A stretch of 64,000 nucleotides of DNA from Treponema sp. GTDB taxonomy: Bacteria; Spirochaetota; Spirochaetia; Treponematales; Treponemataceae. Shown piece by piece: positions 27,653-35,971 of the stretch; the first letter of the stretch is position 1; the number at the start of each line of letters is the position of its first letter. Position numbers and translations under genes: made by a program. The stretch spans positions 1 to 64,000 of the forward strand of contig JAEDFM010000001.1 of NCBI GenBank assembly GCA_016292805.1, given 5' to 3'. The notes beneath the pieces were generated by a model. It ran no database searches and was not told the DNA's origin. It saw only the letters and a program-made list of their open reading frames with translations.

Positions 27653-27855
27653 CCCATTATCATCTTCCAGGACTCTTTGAGTTCTATAAGCATAAAGAAT
27701 ATTTTTATGACTGGTGTGATATAGGTTCTATTTACGGAGCCCCTTCCGATTGTATCTGGGGTGGTAGTCGTGCAGGCTTTGGTGACCAGAAACCAGAATA
27801 TCAGCTTAAGGTTATAGAAGAAGTTTATCTGGACAGCATGCTGGATTTATTTTAG
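27652..27855 (+). pseudogene. 3' remnant of an unidentified gene
   Basis: An open frame without a start codon runs from the end of miaB to TAG at 27853. It encodes LAHYHLPGLFEFYKHKEYFY and later YGAPSDCIWGGSRAGFGDQK. Codon use and composition look fully protein-like, so this is most likely the C-terminal part of a gene whose 5' end has been lost. I cannot name the family. Searching the translated 67 residues would identify it. Confidence 0.6.
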
Positions 27856-27899
27856 TCTTATTTTCTTTTTTATTTCAAATCACTATAATCTTTTTTATT

Positions 27900-29609
27900 A
27901 TGAAACCAGAATTAATTTCTTCTCTAAAAGGCTACAATGGAAAGGCCTTTATCAGCGATTTAATTGCCGGTATTATTGTTGGTATTGTTGCTTTACCACT
28001 GGCTATCGCTTTTGCTATTGCTTCCGGAGTTGGTCCTGCCGCCGGAATTTTCACAGCTATTATTGCAGGTTTTTGTATCAGCGCATTTGGTGGAAGCCGT
28101 GTTCAGATTGGTGGTCCTACAGGTGCTTTTGCTGTAATCGTTTATGGTGTTGTTGCTCAGTTTGGTTTAAGCGGACTTGCAACTGCCACAGTTATGGCCG
28201 GTGTTATTTTGATTTTGCTTGGCGTTTTCAAAATGGGCGGTCTTGTTAAGTTTATTCCATATACAATTGTTACTGGTTTTACTGCTGGTATTGCAGTAAC
28301 AATCGCTTCTGGTCAGCTTGGCGACTTCTTTGGTCTTCATCCGGATTTTTCAACTCCAATGGTAATTCTTGGAGAAACTTACAATAAACTTCCAGGGGAC
28401 TTTCTTCCAAAAATGATTGCCTTTGTAAAATCTGCTGCAACAGTAAACTGGTATTCATTTATTATGGCAGCAGTATGTCTGGCTTTCATTTTTATCTGGT
28501 CTAAGTTTATAAAAAAGATTCCAGGTTCAATTATTGTAATTCTTGCAGCAACAATCCTTTCTGTTTTACTTACTAAGTTTACAGATCTTCGCTGCGATAC
28601 AATTGGAACTTTTGCCGATGGTTCTGCTCACTACGCAATTCCATCAATCAAAGAATTAAAACCAACACTTCCAGACTTCAGCATAAAAACAATTACAACT
28701 TTGTTTCCAACAGCAATTTCCATCGCCGTTCTTGCTGCTATTGAATCACTTCTTTCTGCAGTAGTTGCAGACGGTATGATTGGTTCAAAACACGATTCAA
28801 ATATGGAACTTGTTGCTCAGGGTGTTGCAAACATTGCATCTCCGATTTTTGGCGGTATTCCAGCTACAGGTGCTATTGCCCGCACTGCAACAAACATTAA
28901 AAATGGTGGACGCACTCCAATTGCCGGAATCATTCATGCTCTTACATTGCTTTTGATTCTTTTGTTCTTTGGAAAGTATGCAGCCTTTATTCCAATGCCA
29001 GCCTTAGCTGCAATTCTTATTAATGTTGCATGGAATATGGCAGGTTTCCCAGCAATCAAAGCTTTGCTTAAAGGTCAGAAATCAGATATTTTTGTATTCC
29101 TTGCTACTTTTGTAATTACAGTATTTGTAGACTTAACAGTGGCAATTGAAGTTGGTCTTGGTTTTGCTGCCTTCTTCTTTATTAAGAAAATGATTGATCT
29201 TTCTGAAGTTCAGGATGAAAGAAGTCTTATTACAGGCGGTATTAAAAAGGATCAGCCATCAGAAAATTTGAATATTCCACAGGGTGCACTTGTATTCGAA
29301 ATTGAAGGTCCTTTGTTCTTTGGTACAGTTCGTAAATTTGAGCTTGCTACAGAACGGGCTCAGGCTGACTGTAAAGTTCTTATTCTCCGTATGAGAAACA
29401 CACTTTATCTAGATGCAGGTGGAATTAAAGCCCTGGAACAGTGTAAAGCTGCCTGCGACCGTAAAGGTATTACAATTGTAATTTCAGGTATTCATACTCA
29501 GCCATATATGTTACTTGAAAAAACAGGTTTAGCAGATATTCTTGGCCACGACAATATTTTTGATAACATTGTTCCAGCTTTGGAAAGAGCTAACGAACTG
29601 GTAAAATAG
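27900..29609 (+). CDS. SulP-family anion transporter with STAS domain
   Basis: SulP/SLC26 inner-membrane carrier, 569 residues. About 10-14 hydrophobic segments span 1-430, including the conserved GLYTAII-like GPAAGIFTAIIAGFCISAFGG region and QIGGPTGAFAVIV. A cytoplasmic STAS domain occupies about 450-569 (ALVFEIEGPLFFGTVRKFE, LYLDAGGIKALEQ). The usual STAS Ser/Thr near this loop is Ala. Substrates of relatives include sulfate, bicarbonate and dicarboxylates; none can be assigned. TATAAT (27884-27889) ends ten bases before ATG and there is no Shine-Dalgarno. Confidence 0.92.
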   Translation: MKPELISSLKGYNGKAFISDLIAGIIVGIVALPLAIAFAIASGVGPAAGIFTAIIAGFCISAFGGSRVQIGGPTGAFAVIVYGVVAQFGLSGLATATVMAGVILILLGVFKMGGLVKFIPYTIVTGFTAGIAVTIASGQLGDFFGLHPDFSTPMVILGETYNKLPGDFLPKMIAFVKSAATVNWYSFIMAAVCLAFIFIWSKFIKKIPGSIIVILAATILSVLLTKFTDLRCDTIGTFADGSAHYAIPSIKELKPTLPDFSIKTITTLFPTAISIAVLAAIESLLSAVVADGMIGSKHDSNMELVAQGVANIASPIFGGIPATGAIARTATNIKNGGRTPIAGIIHALTLLLILLFFGKYAAFIPMPALAAILINVAWNMAGFPAIKALLKGQKSDIFVFLATFVITVFVDLTVAIEVGLGFAAFFFIKKMIDLSEVQDERSLITGGIKKDQPSENLNIPQGALVFEIEGPLFFGTVRKFELATERAQADCKVLILRMRNTLYLDAGGIKALEQCKAACDRKGITIVISGIHTQPYMLLEKTGLADILGHDNIFDNIVPALERANELVK

Positions 29610-29663
29610 TCATCAGTTGATAGTCATCAGTCTTCAGTATTTGAATTCTGATGACTGAAGACT
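29608..29663. repeat. Inverted AGTCATC/AGTCTTC heptamer cluster before polA
   Basis: AGTCATC at 29608 and 29622 and AGTCTTC at 29629 face GATGACT (29650) and GAAGACT (29657) across an AT-rich loop, so the array can form a hairpin between sulP and polA. Confidence 0.85.
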
Positions 29664-29712
29664 TTCATACGAACCACTTCTTAATTCACTTCAATTCAGT
29701 TATACTAAACGT

Positions 29713-32679
29713 ATGATACAATCAAACGACAACACAGTATATATTTTAGACAGCTACGGACTTATTTTCCGCTGTTACTTTGCTTTTATTTCACGCCCTC
29801 TTACAAATTCTAAAGGCGAAAATGTAAGTGCCCTTTTTGGATTTTTCCGCAATCTTCATTGGATTTTACAGCACTATAAACCTTGCTATCTTTTTGCGGC
29901 TATGGATTCTAAAACTAAAACCTTCCGCCACGAAATGTATGAGCAGTATAAGGCTACCCGTAATAAAACTCCTGATGATCTGCATGCTCAGATTCCATGG
30001 ATTGAAGATGTATTACAGGCTTTAGGAATTCCTGTTTTACAATGCGATGGTTACGAAGCAGATGATGTTATTGCTACTGTTGCAAAGCTTTGCGAAGAAC
30101 AGGGTCGACAATGCCGTATTCTTTCTGGCGATAAGGACCTTATGCAGCTGGTTACAGAAAATACTCAGATTCTTAAACCAGAAAGTGGCGCTTCAACCTG
30201 GAAAGTTACTGGAATTGAAGGTGTAAAAATGGAGTGGGGGGTAGAGCCTTCCCAGCTTCTGGATCTTCTTTCTCTTTATGGTGATACTGCCGATAACATT
30301 CCTGGTGTTCACGGTGTTGGTGTAAAAACAGCAGCTAAACTTCTGGCAGATTACGGTGACCTTGACGGCATTTATGCCCACATAGACGAAGTTAAAGGCG
30401 CTATGCAGAAAAAGTTGATAGACGGAAAAGATAACGCTTACTTTAGTCAGAAGCTTGTTCGTCTTTGCAACGAAGTCCCTTGTCCAGAAATTGCGGAAGC
30501 TATAAATCATGATCCTTATGAATACAATTTTAATGCTGCAGCAGAAGTTCTTTACAAATACGAAGTAATGAATGTAGCAAAAAGCTATACAGAATTAGGA
30601 CTTACTTCAAATATAAAATCCACAGTTCAGGAGCACCTTAGAGAAAACGGACTGGTTAACGAGAAGGGGGAGAAGTCATCAGTCATCAGTCATCAGTCAT
30701 CAGCTGATGATGCAGGGGTAGCTGCTGTTCAGGGTGATGAAGAAAGTCTTGTTGTAAGACAGAATGATACTTCCGGTTACAAAGCCATAACTTCCCTGCA
30801 GGAGTTGGAGTCTTATATTTCAAAGTATCTGACGACTGATGACTTAAGACTGAAGACTCCAATCGCCTACGACTGCGAAACTTCTTCTTTGGATACTCTT
30901 ACCTGTAATATGATTGGTTTTTCTCTTTGTTACGAAAAGGGCAAAGCTGTTTATGTTCCAATTCAGCAGAATTCCGATGATTTGTTTTCACAGACAGATT
31001 ATATCTCATTAAAAGATGCTCTTGTTCAACTTTTACGCTTATTCTCTAATAAAGATGTAAAGGTTGTAATGCATAATGCTAAGTTTGATATTAAAGTTTT
31101 TGTTTCTCAGTTAAAGAACTTTTCGGAAATTACTTCCAGATTAAAAGGTTCAGCTATTCAGTGTCAATTATCCGATACAATGATTCTTGCCTGGCTTATT
31201 AATCCTGACCGCTTAGGAAAATCAGGATATTCTCTTGAATACCTGGGTGAAACTCAGCTGGGGCTTAAAGGAATTGAATTTAGTGATATTGTAAAAAAGG
31301 GACAGACCTTCCAGGATGTTCCCTTGGACACAGCATATAAATATGCTGCCGAAGATGCGGATTTTACTTTACAGTTGTGGAATACCCTGTGCGAAAAAGC
31401 CCATATTACAGCTGCTTCCAGTTCTCAGTCATTGCAAGGAGCCAAAGGCGACATGGCAATCCGTGATTTGTACGACCTTGAAATGCAGATTCTTCCAGTT
31501 CTGACTCAAATGGAACTTACAGGCATTCACCTTGATACTGCTTTCCTTAATTCCTACAACCAGGAACTTACCCGCGGTCTGGAACTTGTAATGCAGAATA
31601 TTTACAAGGAAGTTGGTCACGAATTTAATATTGCTTCTCCAAAACAGCTGCAGACAGTTCTTTTTGAAGAACGCAAGCTTAAGCCTGGGAAGAAAACTAA
31701 AACCGGTTATTCAACAGATACTTCTGTTCTTGAAGAACTGGCATACGAAGATCCTGTTCCAAAAATGATTCTGGAATATCGTGAACTTGCAAAACTGCAG
31801 TCTACTTATGTAGAAACGCTTCCTCAGCTGGTAGATAAAGAAAGTCGTATTCACACTGAATTTGTTCAGACAGGTACTGCAACTGGCCGTTTAAGCTGCC
31901 GTGAACCAAACCTTCAGAATATTCCAGTAAGATCAGATGCAGGCCGTAAAATTCGTTCTGCTTTTACTGCTCCGGAAGGAAAGGTTTTGATTTCTGCCGA
32001 TTATGCACAGATTGAACTTGTAGTTCTTGCTCATTTAAGCGGCGATAAAAATATGTGCAAATCATTTAATGAAGGTACAGATGTTCATAAGGCTACTGCT
32101 GCTATGATTTACGGAGTAGAGCCAGATGCTGTAACTCCTGATATGCGCCGTACTGCAAAAACAATCAACTTTGGTGTAATTTACGGTATGTCTGCCTTCC
32201 GCCTTGCACAGGATTTAGGTATAAGCAGAACTCAGGCTTCTATGTTCATAGACAATTACTTTAAAATGTATGCAGATATCAATAATTTTATTAAAAGTAC
32301 AATCAGCTCTGCAGAAGAAAAAGGTTATGTAGAAACAATTCTTGGTCGCCGTCGCCCAATTCTTGCAATAAACAGTCGTAATAAGATTGAAAAAGGTGCT
32401 GCTGAACGAATTGCAGTAAACTCTCCTGTACAGGGTAGTGCTGCTGATATTGTAAAAAAAGCAATGCTGGGTGTAACTCAAGTACTAAAAGAATCTGGTT
32501 CAAAAGCAAAACTGCTTCTTCAGGTTCACGATGAACTTATTTTTGAATGTCCTGATGATCAGAAAACAATTGATGAAACTATTGCCTTAATTAAAGATAA
32601 AATGGAAAACGCTGTAAAGCTTAGTGTTCCATTAAGAGTATCTGTTGAGTATGGAAAGAACTGGGGTGAATTCCATTAA
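29713..32679 (+). CDS. polA: DNA polymerase I
   Basis: Full-length Pol I, 988 residues. The 5'-3' exonuclease comes first (LDSYGLIFRCYF, DNIPGVHGVGVKTA). The 3'-5' exonuclease follows, with catalytic residues intact (YDCETSSLD, HNAKFD, YAAEDADFTL), so proofreading is expected. The polymerase has motif A DYAQIELVVLAHLSGD, motif B RRTAKTINFGVIYG and motif C QVHDEL. Motif A carries Val where E. coli has Arg668. Two heptamer arrays (30674-30703 and 30829-30858) are translated in the linker before the proofreading domain and add length there. TATACT (29701-29706) ends six bases before ATG with no Shine-Dalgarno. coaE follows. Confidence 0.95.
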   Translation: MIQSNDNTVYILDSYGLIFRCYFAFISRPLTNSKGENVSALFGFFRNLHWILQHYKPCYLFAAMDSKTKTFRHEMYEQYKATRNKTPDDLHAQIPWIEDVLQALGIPVLQCDGYEADDVIATVAKLCEEQGRQCRILSGDKDLMQLVTENTQILKPESGASTWKVTGIEGVKMEWGVEPSQLLDLLSLYGDTADNIPGVHGVGVKTAAKLLADYGDLDGIYAHIDEVKGAMQKKLIDGKDNAYFSQKLVRLCNEVPCPEIAEAINHDPYEYNFNAAAEVLYKYEVMNVAKSYTELGLTSNIKSTVQEHLRENGLVNEKGEKSSVISHQSSADDAGVAAVQGDEESLVVRQNDTSGYKAITSLQELESYISKYLTTDDLRLKTPIAYDCETSSLDTLTCNMIGFSLCYEKGKAVYVPIQQNSDDLFSQTDYISLKDALVQLLRLFSNKDVKVVMHNAKFDIKVFVSQLKNFSEITSRLKGSAIQCQLSDTMILAWLINPDRLGKSGYSLEYLGETQLGLKGIEFSDIVKKGQTFQDVPLDTAYKYAAEDADFTLQLWNTLCEKAHITAASSSQSLQGAKGDMAIRDLYDLEMQILPVLTQMELTGIHLDTAFLNSYNQELTRGLELVMQNIYKEVGHEFNIASPKQLQTVLFEERKLKPGKKTKTGYSTDTSVLEELAYEDPVPKMILEYRELAKLQSTYVETLPQLVDKESRIHTEFVQTGTATGRLSCREPNLQNIPVRSDAGRKIRSAFTAPEGKVLISADYAQIELVVLAHLSGDKNMCKSFNEGTDVHKATAAMIYGVEPDAVTPDMRRTAKTINFGVIYGMSAFRLAQDLGISRTQASMFIDNYFKMYADINNFIKSTISSAEEKGYVETILGRRRPILAINSRNKIEKGAAERIAVNSPVQGSAADIVKKAMLGVTQVLKESGSKAKLLLQVHDELIFECPDDQKTIDETIALIKDKMENAVKLSVPLRVSVEYGKNWGEFH
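30674..30703 (+). repeat. Heptamer array AGTCATC x4 inside polA
   Basis: Four perfect tandem AGTCATC units plus AG, translated in the interdomain linker of Pol I as SSVISHQSS. A change of one or two units would shift the polA frame. Confidence 0.92.
30829..30858 (-). repeat. Second heptamer array inside polA, inverted
   Basis: On the minus strand AGTCTTC, AGTCTTA, AGTCATC, AGTCGTC, AG. It encodes LTTDDLRLKTP just before the DCETSS exonuclease motif. Confidence 0.85.
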
Positions 32680-32717
32680 TAATTAAGAGTTGGGATGTTG
32701 GAGAATGAGGAAGTAGG

Positions 32718-33260
32718 ATGCAGGTGATTGCGGTTACGGGGAAAATGGCCTCGGGAAAAAATTATATTTGTTCTCAAATGGAAAAAGAAGGGTGGAGCAG
32801 TGTAGATGCAGACCTTCTGGTACATAAAGCTATTGAAGACAATAAAAATTTGATTCTCCAGACCTTTGGAAAAGACGCTTCATCAATGAATCTTAAAATC
32901 CAGAATGATGATGGTTCTGTAGACCGTAGGGAACTGGGAAAACTGCTTTTTGCTAAGCCTGACCTTCTGTCTAAACAGGAAAGCATTGTCTATCCTGCAA
33001 TTACACAAATGGTAAAAGATTTTATTCAGACTCACGAAAAAACAATCATAAATGCCACAGTTTTATTCAAAACTCCAGAATTGCTTAATATGTGCGAATA
33101 TGTTCTGTTTGTTAAAGCAGGTCTTATTAAACGAATAATCCGCGCAAGAAAAAGAGATCATTTGCCATATAAACAAATCTTCAAACGTTTCTATGCCCAG
33201 CGAAATCTATTAAAAGACTACAAGAAAACTGGTACCTCAATCCGAATTGTGCGTAATTAG
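32718..33260 (+). CDS. coaE: Dephospho-CoA kinase
   Basis: CoaE phosphorylates the 3'-OH of dephospho-CoA, the last step of CoA synthesis. The 180-residue protein has the P-loop GKMASGKN, in which Asn replaces the usual Ser/Thr after Lys, an Asp-rich substrate loop (SVDADLLVHKAI) and the lid region with KRIIRARKRDHLPYKQ. The Asn variant is, from memory, shared by other treponemal CoaE proteins. GAGGA precedes ATG. A polA-coaE order is common in bacteria and supports the call. Confidence 0.85.
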   Translation: MQVIAVTGKMASGKNYICSQMEKEGWSSVDADLLVHKAIEDNKNLILQTFGKDASSMNLKIQNDDGSVDRRELGKLLFAKPDLLSKQESIVYPAITQMVKDFIQTHEKTIINATVLFKTPELLNMCEYVLFVKAGLIKRIIRARKRDHLPYKQIFKRFYAQRNLLKDYKKTGTSIRIVRN

Positions 33261-33308
33261 CCCGCAAGTAACAAGACTAACAAATAAATAAATTAAAATA
33301 TTAAATAA

Positions 33309-33441
33309 AAACCCGGGAGGGAAGGAAGTGGATAACAAAAACACTCTGAGCCCGGAAAGATAGTTTCCTTACCGGGCTCAGCGTGTAGCGACGCTAGCTA
33401 GCGGTTTTGTTGTCTGCTTACTGACCGGTAGGGATTTTTTT
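33309..33441 (+). ncRNA. Candidate structured RNA of unknown class
   Basis: A strong hairpin, ACACTCTGAGCCCGG (33341-33355) with 33372-33386, pairs 14 of 15. It is enclosed by GATAACAAAA/TTTTGTTGTC (33331-33340/33405-33414, one G-U). A further perfect palindrome CGCTAGCTAGCG (33392-33403) lies inside. CCC at 33312 can close on GGG at 33431, immediately before seven T. The region is more G+C-rich than its neighbours and has no ORF. It could be a terminated small RNA or a 3' UTR structure of coaE. I could not match it to SRP, tmRNA, 6S or RNase P hallmarks. Confidence 0.6.
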
Positions 33442-33478
33442 AGTTTAAGTGGTTTTAGCATTATTTATTCCACCTCGG

Positions 33479-33506
33479 TTGCTGAAACATAATTAAAAAA
33501 TAATAC
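33479..33506 (+). promoter_or_regulatory. Possible promoter of the SPOR-protein gene
   Basis: TTGCTG and TAATAC are separated by 16 bp. The leader then contains hairpins TCAAAAT/ATTTTGA and CCGAT/ATCGG before the AGAGGA ribosome binding site. Confidence 0.4.
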
Positions 33507-33578
33507 TAAAGTGTTTTTTTCAAAATCCGATATTTTGAGTAAGGTGGCCGATACAAATCGGTGCAAAGAGGAAAAATT

Positions 33579-34412
33579 ATGGATCAGAAAAAGACATTAT
33601 GGATTATTGCTGCAGTAGGGGCTTTTTTATTAGTCATTCTCGTACCAGCATTTATTATGTATCCTAAAGCTCCAAAAGTAGAACAGACAATTACAAGAAA
33701 TCTTCCAGAGCCTTCTAGAAGAACACCTCAGGCAGATGATGGATGGAATGAACCAGTTGCTGTACCAAACGAAATTGCTGTTAATGATCTTACAGTATTT
33801 GCAGAAAATGCAAACGTATATGGCTTTGACACATCTTCAGATTCTTCATCTGGAACAACAATCGATTTGAATGCTCTTAGAGCAGAAAACAGTCCTGCAG
33901 TTGCTCCTTCACAGGATATCAATATTACAGTTGAAATTAAGGAACCAGAAAAACAAGTTGTGCCAGCAGATAATTATTATGTTGCCAAAACAGAAGAAAA
34001 ACCTGTTCAGAAAGTAACAAAGGTAGAAACAAAAACTGTTGAACCAGAAACAAAATCTAATGTTACAGTTAAAACTCCTGTAAAAACTACTACTACAACA
34101 AAAACAAGTTCAAAAGCTTCTGTAAAAGTAACAACAACTGCAAAGCCTGCTGCAAAAACTCAGTTCTGGGTTCAGGTTGCAGCTTACTCCAGCAAAAAAA
34201 CAGCTGAAAATGCTCGTGCAGTTCTTGATGCAAATAAAATTACAGCTGATATCTTTACACACAAAGATGCTAAAGGTAATCTTTTCTATCGCGTTCGTGT
34301 TGGACCTTATACTACAAAAAGTGAAGCTGAATACTGGCGCTCAAAGATTATTAAAATCAGTGAATTTTCTAAAGCTGAAAGTTATGTAACAAGTACAAAT
34401 ACAGAACTTTAA
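33579..34412 (+). CDS. SPOR-domain cell-wall-binding membrane protein
   Basis: A 277-residue single-pass protein with a cytoplasmic stub, a transmembrane helix (about 8-26) and a long Thr/Lys/Val-rich periplasmic linker. The C-terminal SPOR domain (about 198-270) reads FWVQVAAYSSKKTAENA ... FYRVRVGPYTTKSEAEYW. SPOR domains bind denuded glycan strands at septa, so a role in division or peptidoglycan is likely. Start at 33579 is fixed by AGAGGA eight bases upstream; the frame opens six codons earlier without such a site. A good terminator follows. Confidence 0.88.
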   Translation: MDQKKTLWIIAAVGAFLLVILVPAFIMYPKAPKVEQTITRNLPEPSRRTPQADDGWNEPVAVPNEIAVNDLTVFAENANVYGFDTSSDSSSGTTIDLNALRAENSPAVAPSQDINITVEIKEPEKQVVPADNYYVAKTEEKPVQKVTKVETKTVEPETKSNVTVKTPVKTTTTTKTSSKASVKVTTTAKPAAKTQFWVQVAAYSSKKTAENARAVLDANKITADIFTHKDAKGNLFYRVRVGPYTTKSEAEYWRSKIIKISEFSKAESYVTSTNTEL

Positions 34413-34444
34413 TCATAAAAAACACTTTTCCTCCTAATTTTTAT

Positions 34445-34476
34445 GGGGCATTCTGTGGGGAATGCCCCTTTTTTTT
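34445..34476 (+). terminator. Intrinsic terminator after the SPOR gene
   Basis: GGGGCATTC/GAATGCCCC (34445-34453/34460-34468) followed by eight T. Confidence 0.92.
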
Positions 34477-34520
34477 AACTTTTTACTCCGAAACTGATTC
34501 AGAATGGACATATTATATAT

Positions 34521-35870
34521 GTGAAAATAAAATATTTTTGTCTTATTACATTAGTTTTAATTGTGGTTCCCTGCAATGTTCATTGTAGTGAAGTAAAATT
34601 GGATTCCTGGGCACTGGGTGGAAAGGTTAAAACTCCTTTTCTGGAGCTGCGGTATTTTCAAAAGGAAGATCAGAATAATTACGGTATATCCTTTTTTACC
34701 GACAGCTTTTGGAAAAACTATCCCTGCCAGATAAAAGCAGGAAATATGAATTGTGGCGGACTGTGGTCAATGTTAAAAGCTCCGGAGCCTGCCTTTTCAT
34801 TTTCTCCTTTTTATTCTACTAAAACCAGTGTGCAGCCTGTTACTGCAACATTAAGCAGCTATAGTTCATTTCCCCAGAATATGAGTTATTTTATACAGGC
34901 TGGTTATTCAAATACTAAAAAAACTGTTTCCGCAGCAAATGTTAATTGCTGGTATGATCCTGAATCTGAAATTGTAACAGGTTCAGGATTACTTCAGTTT
35001 AAGCTTTCAAAAAAGGTATCTCTTGGTTTTTCAACTGCTGCGGGTGTTGTTCCGTACCTGGATAAGGATTTTAACAGCTGGTTTAATTCTGGAGCCGCTT
35101 TTTTTCATGGTGGAACTATGTGTTGTTTTGGAAATCAGTTTGCGCTAAATTCTCCTAATTATAAGTTGTGGCTTTTTACAGGATTGTATCAGAATCAGTC
35201 AGGTGGAATTAAAACTGTTTACAGGTTGGAAAACATGCTGAAGGCTGGAGCTTTTAATTTTACCTTAACAGTCTTTTTCAATCCTAGTGATTACCTGTAT
35301 TTGCCTGGTGATTCATTTTTAAATAAAAAACTTGTTTTACGCTCAGGTGTAAAACACAACGGTATATTAAAGCTTAGATTACCAGTAATTGTAAAATCAG
35401 GAATAAATGGCTATGCAAGATTTAATTTGTCACAGACTGAACACCCCCTAAAATTGGCCGCCGGCCTCCAGCTTACAGCCCCGCTTACAACTATAAATCT
35501 GCGCACCCTCTCAAGCTTCACACTAAGTTCGGCGGCACAATCACTTGATATAACCTTTACTTCCCAAAAAATTACCGCCTCCTGCAGCAGGCATTTTGGG
35601 GAGGTAAAAGGGAGTATAAACGGAGACTGGACCTTTAGTCCTGTGGCATTGGGCAGCGGAAATCTTTCCAACAGCATATCATTTACTCAAAAATATTCAG
35701 CGGCTGTTTCTGGCGGGCAGAATATGAAATGCATGGTAACTGCCTCCTGGAGTCACACTGTACAAGCGGGGAAAATTACAGATAAAAGCCTTACTTTTGG
35801 TGGGGGAGTACAGTCAAAGGAAGGCTGGCTGAATCTGACTGGAAAGGTAAGCGTTAAGCTTGAAATGTAG
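34521..35870 (+). CDS. Predicted outer-membrane/exported beta-rich protein
   Basis: No family recognised. The 449-residue product starts with GTG, has a hydrophobic signal peptide (about 4-18, ending NVHCS), and then continuous amphipathic beta-strand pattern with aromatic girdles, ending in LTGKVSVKLEM. This fits an outer-membrane barrel, though the last residue is not aromatic. Base composition rises in G+C between 35440 and 35660, where codon use also shifts. No convincing Shine-Dalgarno precedes the GTG. Its stop codon lies in a 10-bp tandem repeat. Confidence 0.6.
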   Translation: MKIKYFCLITLVLIVVPCNVHCSEVKLDSWALGGKVKTPFLELRYFQKEDQNNYGISFFTDSFWKNYPCQIKAGNMNCGGLWSMLKAPEPAFSFSPFYSTKTSVQPVTATLSSYSSFPQNMSYFIQAGYSNTKKTVSAANVNCWYDPESEIVTGSGLLQFKLSKKVSLGFSTAAGVVPYLDKDFNSWFNSGAAFFHGGTMCCFGNQFALNSPNYKLWLFTGLYQNQSGGIKTVYRLENMLKAGAFNFTLTVFFNPSDYLYLPGDSFLNKKLVLRSGVKHNGILKLRLPVIVKSGINGYARFNLSQTEHPLKLAAGLQLTAPLTTINLRTLSSFTLSSAAQSLDITFTSQKITASCSRHFGEVKGSINGDWTFSPVALGSGNLSNSISFTQKYSAAVSGGQNMKCMVTASWSHTVQAGKITDKSLTFGGGVQSKEGWLNLTGKVSVKLEM

Positions 35871-35895
35871 TTTGTTGTAGTTTGGTGTAGTTTGG
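35866..35895 (+). repeat. Tandem 10-bp repeat x3 over a stop codon
   Basis: TGTAGTTTGT, TGTAGTTTGG, TGTAGTTTGG. The first unit contains the TAG stop of the preceding gene. Confidence 0.85.
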
Positions 35896-35971
35896 TGGTT
35901 GAATATCGCAAAAAAATTCATTAAAATAATAAAACTATTATTGGAAAATTTATTTTTAAAGAGGTAATAAT

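Noticed and set aside
33309..33441. SRP RNA, tmRNA, RNase P RNA or c-di-AMP riboswitch
   Set aside because: The diagnostic conserved strings of these families are absent.
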